DNA of 24,774 nucleotides from positions 1 to 24,774 of IMG/VR virus record IMGVR_UViG_3300042868_001426. One strand, 5' to 3'. A model generated the notes under the pieces. That model ran no database searches and had not been told where the DNA came from. It was given only the letters and a program-made list of their open reading frames with translations. Position numbers and translations under genes: made by a program. Position 1 is the stretch's first letter, and the number at the start of each line of letters is the position of its first letter. This stretch comes from a virus. This document shows, one piece after another, positions 19,418 to 24,774 of the stretch.

Positions 19418-21216
19418 TTGAGATAAAAGGGGATGCCACATCCGCTATCGCTGCGCTTAAAGCCGTAGGGATAGAGGCTGACAAGACGCAGACCAAAGCC
19501 AAAGAGACAAACGAGGCTATCAGTAGCGGCCTTGAGGCATTAGACAAGCGCACAGGCGGTGCGGTATCTGCGTTCAAGAGTTTGCAGGGTGGCATTGGTA
19601 GTGCGGTAAAAGCATTCGGCACACTCAAGGGGGCGATCATCGCAACGGGTTTAGGTGCGCTGCTTGTGGCAGTAACCTCGCTTGTCAGTTATTTCTCAAA
19701 GACCGAGCGTGGTGGTGATGCATTAGCGGTTGTACTTGGCGCACTTGGTGCAGTCGTTGGCAAACTGACTGATGTACTCGTTAAACTTGGAGAAGCATTA
19801 TTTAAGACCTTCAGCGACCCGAAGCAAGCATTGATTGACTTTGGCAACGCCCTCAAAGAAAACATTTTTAACCGAGTTGAAGGTTTGCTTGAGCTGCTTC
19901 CTGCTTTGGGTAAAGCAATCAGCCTTGCATTAAAGGGTGAGTTCTCCGCAGCAGCGAAGACCGCAGCCGATGCAGCAGGCAAGGTTGCGCTTGGAGTTGA
20001 GAACGTCACCGACAAGGTTGCAGGTGCAGTCAATGCAATCGGTGAACTCGGCAAGTCAGCAATAGCGGCAGCCAAAGAGGGAGCAAGAGTCGCAGGGTTA
20101 TTAAATGACGTAGAAGATGCAGAACGTGCGCTAATCGTACAACGTGCAAAGGCCAACAAGCAGATAGCGGAGGCACGATTCATTGCTGATGACCTAACCA
20201 AAAGCACAGAAGAACGTATTGCTGCGGTAGAGAGAGCAGGAGCGTTAGAAGAATCCGTAGCCTCCAAAGAAATAGCAAACCAAAAGTTGAGGCTTTCAGC
20301 TCTTAAAGCGCAGTCAAGAATATCGGAAGTAAACGAGGAGCAGTTGGTAGCCATTGCAGAGGCAGAGGCTCGTGTTTCAGAGTTAGAGCAGGCGAGCATC
20401 GCTCGCAAGCGAAGACTTGGTACTGAAGTAAAGGGATTGAGGGCAGAGGAGAAAGCAGCAGCCGATGAGAAGATAAAAGCCGAAGAAGCCTTTGCAGCAT
20501 TGCAGGAGAAAGCATTATCAGACTTTGATTTGCAGCAGAGCGCATCATTGGATAAGGCATACGAGATGCTACTCACCGACCAACAACGTGAGATAAACGC
20601 AGTTCGTGATAAGTACTTTGCCCTGCTTCAGTTGGATGAATTGTCGGCAGAGCAGAGGATTGCTCTTGAGGAGAAGCAGTCAGCAGAGATTGTTGCTATC
20701 ACAAAAAAGACAACCGATGCTCAAACGGCATTGGAGAAGGCGGCACAAGATGCAAAGGCCGCAATGGTTAATCAATCCATTGATGCGGTACAGGGTGCGC
20801 TTGGTGCATTATTCAAGAATAGCAAAGCCGTAGCATCAGCAAATGTGCTTATAGATGCAGCGCAAGCAGCAGTCGGAATCTTCAAGAATAGCACATCGCT
20901 ACCCGAACCCTTTGGTTCAATAAATAGGGGCATTCAGTTGGCGGCACTTGCAGCAACAACCGTTGCATCAATTCGTGACATTAACCGCGCACAACCAACG
21001 GGAGGCGGCTCAACGCCATCAACACCTACATCTACCCCTACTGCGCCATCACAACCACCGCAGTTTAACATCGTAGGACAGGGTGGCGTGAACCAACTTG
21101 CACAGAGCATCGGTGGTCAGTTTCAGCAGCCCATCCGTGCATACGTTGTGGGTGGTGACGTAACGACCGCACAACAACTACAACGCCAAAGAGTAAGAAC
21201 CGCAACATTCGGATGA
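19399..21216 (+). CDS. Tail tape measure protein
   Basis: A 605-residue protein with the tape-measure layout: an N-terminal helical region (DATSAIAALKAVGIEADKTQ), hydrophobic membrane-like segments near 78-98 (AIIATGLGALLVAVTSLVSY) and 108-122, a very long Ala/Glu/Lys-rich coiled-coil centre, then a Pro/Thr/Ser linker (GGGSTPSTPTSTPTAPSQPP) and a Gln-rich end. It sets tail length and may help DNA cross the host membrane. At about 1.5 angstrom per residue the tail would be roughly 90 nm. The antisense strand shows a long chance ORF from the Ala/Leu-rich codons. Confidence 0.88.
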   Translation: MAAVEIIEIKGDATSAIAALKAVGIEADKTQTKAKETNEAISSGLEALDKRTGGAVSAFKSLQGGIGSAVKAFGTLKGAIIATGLGALLVAVTSLVSYFSKTERGGDALAVVLGALGAVVGKLTDVLVKLGEALFKTFSDPKQALIDFGNALKENIFNRVEGLLELLPALGKAISLALKGEFSAAAKTAADAAGKVALGVENVTDKVAGAVNAIGELGKSAIAAAKEGARVAGLLNDVEDAERALIVQRAKANKQIAEARFIADDLTKSTEERIAAVERAGALEESVASKEIANQKLRLSALKAQSRISEVNEEQLVAIAEAEARVSELEQASIARKRRLGTEVKGLRAEEKAAADEKIKAEEAFAALQEKALSDFDLQQSASLDKAYEMLLTDQQREINAVRDKYFALLQLDELSAEQRIALEEKQSAEIVAITKKTTDAQTALEKAAQDAKAAMVNQSIDAVQGALGALFKNSKAVASANVLIDAAQAAVGIFKNSTSLPEPFGSINRGIQLAALAATTVASIRDINRAQPTGGGSTPSTPTSTPTAPSQPPQFNIVGQGGVNQLAQSIGGQFQQPIRAYVVGGDVTTAQQLQRQRVRTATFG

Positions 21217-22148
21217 TGAAACTAATTGAACTAATACTTGATGAATCAATGCTGCTCACGGGCATTGATGCAATCTCCCTTGTAGAATATCCTGCGATTG
21301 AGGAGGACTTCATTGCGCTCAACTCACAAAGGGTGGAGTTCGCCACGCAGAGCGATGAGAAGCGCATCCTTATGGGCGCAGCACTCGTACCCAACAAACC
21401 CATCTACCGCGCTGAAGGCGAGGAGGAGTTCTACGTTTACTTCAGCGAAGCCACCATCCGCAAAGCAAGCGAGATGTTCTTTCAGAAGTCCAAGCAGAAC
21501 AACGCTACGCTTGAACACGAGGTAGGCATCAACGGCCTCACGGTTGTAGAGTCGTGGATCATTGAAGATGACGTACAAGACAAGAGCAAGAAGTACGGCT
21601 TTGATTTGCCAATAGGCACTTGGATGGTATCTATGAAAGTTAACAACCCCGAAATTTGGACAAACTTTGTCAAGACAGGAAAGGTCAAAGGCTTCTCTAT
21701 TGAGGGGTACTTCGTGGACAAGCTAAACCTTGCCAAGCAAGAGATGGCGCAGATAGAGGAGCAGGAAGCAGCGTTGATGCTTGCACAAATTGTCGCTATC
21801 ATAAAAAGGGATGGTCGTAAGAAGTCGGGAACACGCACCGAGATGGCTTCGTATTCTGACTACCCCGATGCGGTGAAGAACAACGCGAAGCGTGGTATTG
21901 AACTAAACGAGAAGAACGGCAACAAGTGTGCAACGCCTGTCGGTAAGGTAAGAGCGCAGCAGCTCGCACAGGGCAAGCCTGTAAGCGTAGAGACCATCAC
22001 ACGGATGTATTCATACCTATCAAGAGCCGAAGAATACTACGATGAGAACGACACGCAAGCCTGCGGAACAATATCATTCCTACTATGGGGCGGTCTCGCA
22101 GGTAAGCGATGGGCAGAATCCAAACTAAAAGAACTTGGCAATGTATAG
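21213..22148 (+). CDS. XkdF-like putative prohead protease with C-terminal extension
   Basis: Residues about 50-170 match the PBSX XkdF pattern: ILMGAALVPNKPIYR, EFYVYFSEATIRKAS, NATLEHEVGINGLTVVESWI and WTNFVKTGKVKGFSIEGYF. XkdF-type proteins are thought to mature the capsid, with H near 101 and S near 167 as candidate catalytic residues. The C-terminal ~95 residues form another module (YSDYPDAVKNNAKRGIELNE, TPVGKVRAQQLAQGKP, TISFLLWGGLAGKRWAESKL) that I know from phage and ParB-like contexts without a defined activity. It precedes the scaffold and capsid genes, as expected for a protease. Confidence 0.75.
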   Translation: MMKLIELILDESMLLTGIDAISLVEYPAIEEDFIALNSQRVEFATQSDEKRILMGAALVPNKPIYRAEGEEEFYVYFSEATIRKASEMFFQKSKQNNATLEHEVGINGLTVVESWIIEDDVQDKSKKYGFDLPIGTWMVSMKVNNPEIWTNFVKTGKVKGFSIEGYFVDKLNLAKQEMAQIEEQEAALMLAQIVAIIKRDGRKKSGTRTEMASYSDYPDAVKNNAKRGIELNEKNGNKCATPVGKVRAQQLAQGKPVSVETITRMYSYLSRAEEYYDENDTQACGTISFLLWGGLAGKRWAESKLKELGNV

Positions 22149-22365
22149 ACCCATGAAACTTCCCGTTGCTTCACCGAGAGGTGGCAATCGTGGATGCTTA
22201 TGCAAAGACAACACCTACAAGTCCACCTGCTGCGATGGCTCTCTTGCAGCGCAAGGGATCGGCTCACTCGTAGGTCAAGGCACAAGCGTTGTCATACTTG
22301 GCGAGGAGTGGCAGACCATCAACACGCTATGGGAGTCCACAAATACTCTATGGCAAGACCTCTAA
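22141..22365 (+). CDS. Small Cys-rich conserved-looking phage protein (74 aa)
   Basis: ATG 22141 overlaps the protease stop by 8 nt; TTG 22135 is also in frame. The N-terminus MYRPMKLPVASPRGGNRGCL continues CKDNTYKSTCCDGSLAAQGI, giving four cysteines in about 15 residues (C-x-C and CC), a possible metal or disulfide knot. The C-terminus is WQTINTLWESTNTLWQDL, with a repeated T-LW-x-S/D pattern. From memory the R-G-C-L-C-x-D...CCDGS segment recurs in Bacteroidota phages near capsid genes; function unknown. Confidence 0.65.
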   Translation: MYRPMKLPVASPRGGNRGCLCKDNTYKSTCCDGSLAAQGIGSLVGQGTSVVILGEEWQTINTLWESTNTLWQDL

Positions 22366-22405
22366 AAATGTTACAAATAATCAAAACCCCTTTAATTAGT
22401 TAGAT

Positions 22406-22987
22406 ATGAAAGCGAATAACATCCTTAACCGCATCCTTGCTGAACTGTCCTCCATCCGCGAGGTTAAGTTCGAGCAAATGACACTTGAGAACGGAGCCGT
22501 TCTTGAGGCAGAATCATTTGAAGCAGGTAACGAAGTATTTGTCATTAGTGGCGAAGACCGAGTTGCTGCTCCTATTGGCGAACACCTACTTGCTGATGGC
22601 CGTATTTTGGTCATCACCGAAGAAGGCGTAATCGCTGAAATCAAAGAAGCCGCTACCGAAACTGAAGTAGAGGTAGAAGTTGAAGCCCCCGAAGCAGAGG
22701 TAGAACTCGCAGAGGTAGAGGCACAAGAAGACGCTCCTGCGGTAGTTGCAATCATTGAGAGAGTTCTCGAGGAGATTGCAATGATGCGCGAGGAGATGAA
22801 AGGAATGCGTGAGGAGATGGGCGGTTACGCCAAGAAGGAGGAGATGGCTGCGGTTAAAGCAGAACTATCTGCCGCACCTGCTGCGAAAGCCATCAAGCAC
22901 AACCCCGAAACAAAGCAAGTCCAAAAGATGAGTACCAATCGCCCACAAAAAACGATTGACCGAGTCCTTGCACGAATCAACAAATAA
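22406..22987 (+). CDS. Putative capsid scaffolding/assembly protein
   Basis: The 193-residue product lies directly upstream of the major capsid gene. Residues about 28-80 form a small beta domain (LENGAVLEAESFEAGNEVFV, GEHLLADGRILVITEEGVIA). A strongly acidic tract of alternating E and V/A follows (about 87-110), then a long helix (VLEEIAMMREEMKGMREEMG) and a basic end (RPQKTIDRVLARINK). An acidic, helical protein with a basic capsid-binding tail fits a scaffold. A decoration protein is an alternative. It begins after a 40-nt gap in which no TAnnTTTG box was found. Confidence 0.6.
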   Translation: MKANNILNRILAELSSIREVKFEQMTLENGAVLEAESFEAGNEVFVISGEDRVAAPIGEHLLADGRILVITEEGVIAEIKEAATETEVEVEVEAPEAEVELAEVEAQEDAPAVVAIIERVLEEIAMMREEMKGMREEMGGYAKKEEMAAVKAELSAAPAAKAIKHNPETKQVQKMSTNRPQKTIDRVLARINK

Positions 22988-22999
22988 CAAATATAAAAA

Positions 23000-23926
23000 A
23001 TGGCTACGACCACTTCAATCACCACAAACTATGCAGGTATTTTTGCGCAGAAGTATATCTCTGCTGCGCTTCTTTCTGCTAACACTTTGGACAAAGGACT
23101 CATTGAGATTCTTCCCAACGTAAACTACAAAACCACCTTGCAGAAGGTGAACACCAACGACATCGTAAAAGATGGCACGTGCGATTTTGATGCAACTTCT
23201 ACCTTGACTTTGACCGACCGCGTACTTGCCGTTGAGCCTTTTCAGGTAAACTTGCAGCTTTGCAAGAAAGACTACTACTCATCTTGGATTGGTGGTCAGA
23301 TGGGAGTCTCCGCTTACGATAGCATCCCTACTTCTTTCGCTGACTTCCTTATCGCTCACGTTGCTTCAAAGACTGCCCAAAAGATTGAGCAGAACATTTG
23401 GAACGGAAACGCTGCAAGTGCAGGTGAGTTTAGCGGATTCCTTTCTTTGATGACTGCTGACTCTGATGTTATTGACGTAACCGCTACCACCGTAACTGCT
23501 GCAAACGTAATCACCGAGCTTGGTAAAGTTGTAGATGCTATCCCTTCTGCCCTTTACGGCAAAGAGGACTTGACCATCTACGTTCCACAGAACGTTGCAA
23601 AGGCTTATGTCCGCGCTCTTGGTGGATTCGGAACTTCGGGTCTTGGAGCAAATGGTGTTGACAATCAAGGCACAATGTGGTACGGCAACGGAGACTTGTA
23701 CTTTGATGGCATCCGCGTTGCTATGGCAAACGGTCTTCCTTCTAACAAGATGGTTGCTGCTGAAGCTTCAAACCTATTTTTCGGCTGCGGTTTGGCTGAT
23801 GAGAGAAACGAAGTGCGTGTCCTTGACATGGCCGACCTTGACGGAAGTGCCAATATTCGTGTAATCCTTCGCTTCTTCGCAGGAGTTCAGTACGGAATCG
23901 GAGCTGACGTAGTCCTTTACTCTTAA
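23000..23926 (+). CDS. Major capsid protein
   Basis: A 308-residue HK97-fold-like capsid subunit. It starts ATTTSITTNYAGIFAQKYIS, continues through the extended loop region to LQLCKKDYYSSWIGGQMGVS and TAQKIEQNIWNGNAASAGEF, and has an A-domain-like YVPQNVAKAYVRALGGFGTS, FDGIRVAMANGLPSNKMVAA and a C-terminal RFFAGVQYGIGADVVLYS. The smooth, highly expressed codon pattern, the A-rich leader (CAAATATAAAAA) typical of strong Bacteroidota translation starts, the scaffold gene in front and the terminator behind all support it. Confidence 0.88.
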   Translation: MATTTSITTNYAGIFAQKYISAALLSANTLDKGLIEILPNVNYKTTLQKVNTNDIVKDGTCDFDATSTLTLTDRVLAVEPFQVNLQLCKKDYYSSWIGGQMGVSAYDSIPTSFADFLIAHVASKTAQKIEQNIWNGNAASAGEFSGFLSLMTADSDVIDVTATTVTAANVITELGKVVDAIPSALYGKEDLTIYVPQNVAKAYVRALGGFGTSGLGANGVDNQGTMWYGNGDLYFDGIRVAMANGLPSNKMVAAEASNLFFGCGLADERNEVRVLDMADLDGSANIRVILRFFAGVQYGIGADVVLYS

Positions 23927-23944
23927 TCCGAGTTAATGTAAATC

Positions 23945-23981
23945 AAGAGGGGGCTTGGGCTATGTCCTCGCCCTCTTTTTT
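23945..23981 (+). terminator. Rho-independent terminator after the capsid gene
   Basis: AAGAGGG (23945-23951) pairs with CCCTCTT (23971-23977) across a 19-nt loop region that can itself pair partially, followed by T residues to 23981. Confidence 0.8.
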
Positions 23982-24004
23982 AATTCTAATAAAACAAAGA
24001 AACA

Positions 24005-24553
24005 ATGGCTTGTGATTTAACAAAAGGCAGGGCAGTACCCTGTAAAGACGTAGTAGGTGGCATTTATGCCGTGTACTTTGTAGACTTCGGTGACTTGGGT
24101 ACGGTAACCCTCACCAACGATGAGATTACCAACATCAGCGGAACTTTCTCTGCTTACCAATATCTTGTAAAAGGCAATAGCTCTTTTGAGCAAACCTTTA
24201 ACTCAAGCCGTGAGAATGGTACTACCTTCTTCACGCAGACTTTGAATTTGACGTTGACCAAACTCACAAAGGAGGACAACAAAGAATTGAAGCTGCTTGC
24301 TTATGGAAGGCCTTATGTTGTGGTACAAGACTACAACGGCAACGCCTTTATGATGGGTCTGAATTACGGAGCTGAAGTAACGGGTGGAACGATTGTAACG
24401 GGTGCTGCTATGGGTGACCTATCGGGCTACACTTTGACAATGGAGGCACAGGAGCAACTTCCTGCCAACTTTATCAACGGTGCTACTACTGCCAATCCTT
24501 TCGCAGGGCTTGCAGGTGCAACTGACACGATTGTTGTAGGTTCAAACTCGTAA
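24005..24553 (+). CDS. Putative major tail tube protein
   Basis: A 182-residue beta-rich protein beginning ACDLTKGRAVPCKDVVGGIY and containing NSSRENGTTFFTQTLNLTLT, KLLAYGRPYVVVQDYNGNAF and GAAMGDLSGYTLTMEAQEQL. This matches a Bacteroidota phage structural family I recognise as small, abundant and tube-like, with the SRENGTTFF signature. It has terminators on both sides and a poly-A-rich leader, so it is expressed as its own unit, as expected for an abundant virion protein. A head-tail adaptor is the main alternative. Confidence 0.6.
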   Translation: MACDLTKGRAVPCKDVVGGIYAVYFVDFGDLGTVTLTNDEITNISGTFSAYQYLVKGNSSFEQTFNSSRENGTTFFTQTLNLTLTKLTKEDNKELKLLAYGRPYVVVQDYNGNAFMMGLNYGAEVTGGTIVTGAAMGDLSGYTLTMEAQEQLPANFINGATTANPFAGLAGATDTIVVGSNS

Positions 24554-24576
24554 CCTACCGCAAGGCAGAATAGTTG

Positions 24577-24596
24577 AAGGGGCGTAAGCCCCTTTT
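24577..24596 (+). terminator. Rho-independent terminator after the tube-like gene
   Basis: AAGGGGC-GTAA-GCCCCTT gives a perfect 7-bp stem with a 4-nt loop, followed by TTC. The T tract is short, but the stem is strong. Confidence 0.85.
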
Positions 24597-24619
24597 CTAT
24601 TTTCAAACAAATCGAAAGT

Positions 24620-24632
24620 AAAAGGTTATTTA
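24620..24632 (+). repeat. AAAAGGTTATTTA element, copy 2
   Basis: Exact repeat of 14176-14188, located after a terminator and 6 nt before the next ATG, so it occupies the same promoter/leader position at both sites. Confidence 0.5.
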
Positions 24633-24638
24633 TTTAAG

Positions 24639-24774
24639 ATGCATATTCTTCAAGTATCAGCCTCGCCACAAGCCATTGTAATCATACCTCGCACGTTCCC
24701 TGCGAGCGTTACGATTGCGTTGATTGATGAATCAACAAACACCACCGCAGCACCTGCGGTCACGGCTGCCTCTG
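24639..24774 (+). CDS. Start of a virion-module protein (3' partial)
   Basis: ATG after a terminator and the AAAAGGTTATTTA element; the frame is open to the window end (45 codons). It begins HILQVSASPQAIVIIPRTFP and continues with SVTIALIDESTNTT, an alternating hydrophobic pattern suggesting beta strands. I associate similar short proteins with Bacteroidota phage structural clusters, but no family can be named from this fragment. Confidence 0.6.
   Translation, partial: MHILQVSASPQAIVIIPRTFPASVTIALIDESTNTTAAPAVTAAS

Noticed and set aside
19689-20576. Long antisense ORF (about 295 codons) opposite the tape measure gene
   Set aside because: It is a Ser/Ala/Leu-rich mirror of the Ala/Glu/Lys codons of the sense gene, with no domain, no start signal and no neighbouring antisense gene.
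1-24774. Searched by eye for tRNA genes, CRISPR arrays, insertion sequences, integrase, repressor and att-like sites
   Set aside because: No cloverleaf with a TTCGA-type arm, no regularly spaced repeats and no transposase or integrase motifs were found; a lysogenic lifestyle is not supported within the window.

Overview
The window is a stretch of a tailed bacteriophage genome (or a prophage segment of the same type) that very probably infects a member of the Bacteroidota. The host inference rests on three things. Three exact TAnnTTTG promoter elements are present, as in the Bacteroidota housekeeping promoter. Leaders are A-rich and almost free of Shine-Dalgarno sequences. Many small proteins look to me like families common in Flavobacteria/Bacteroides phages (from memory, not searched). 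All genes are on the + strand, densely packed and mostly coupled by ATGA, GTGA or TTGA overlaps. A 605-residue tape measure, a tube-like protein and no contractile-sheath gene suggest a siphovirus.

Layout. Positions 1-1710 hold the end of an unknown gene and a lysis module: two small holin-like membrane proteins, a small basic protein, an M15 peptidase endolysin and a lipobox-plus-C-terminal-TM protein that fits a one-piece spanin. Positions 1710-2034 are an AT-rich, repeat-bearing gap with a terminator-like hairpin and a promoter. Positions 2035-12448 are the replication, regulation and accessory module: DUF3310, RusA-type resolvase, OB-fold ssDNA-binding-like protein, DnaB-type ATPase, a DnaA-domain-IV-like protein, a sigma-70-like factor, a PD-(D/E)XK (MjaI-like) nuclease, a very acidic protein, a C5-cytosine methyltransferase, a RecE-like exonuclease, two glycosyltransferases, a SAM methyltransferase and about a dozen unknown small proteins. 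Positions 12445-24774 are the packaging and virion module: HNH nuclease, small and large terminase, a chaperone-like pair overlapping at a T9 run, tail-completion and gp10-like proteins, two large structural proteins, tape measure, XkdF-like protease, scaffold-like protein, major capsid protein, tube-like protein and the start of another gene.

Two signals stand out. First, a ten-base motif, AAAACCAATC, sits 2-4 nt before the start codon of five genes of the early module. A sixth exact copy precedes a sixth gene, and shortened copies precede two more. Between tandem small genes the motif overlaps the preceding stop codon. One inverted copy follows the third gene of the first cluster and makes a 15-nt perfect inverted repeat with the first copy. 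Second, two long overlapping frames downstream of the terminase are joined by nine T residues in the correct phase for a -1 frameshift.

No integrase, repressor, tRNA, CRISPR or portal gene was recognised. The portal is absent between terminase and capsid, and the tape measure comes before the capsid, so the virion gene order is not the textbook one. The regulatory proposals are inference; the gene calls rest on motifs read directly in the translations.
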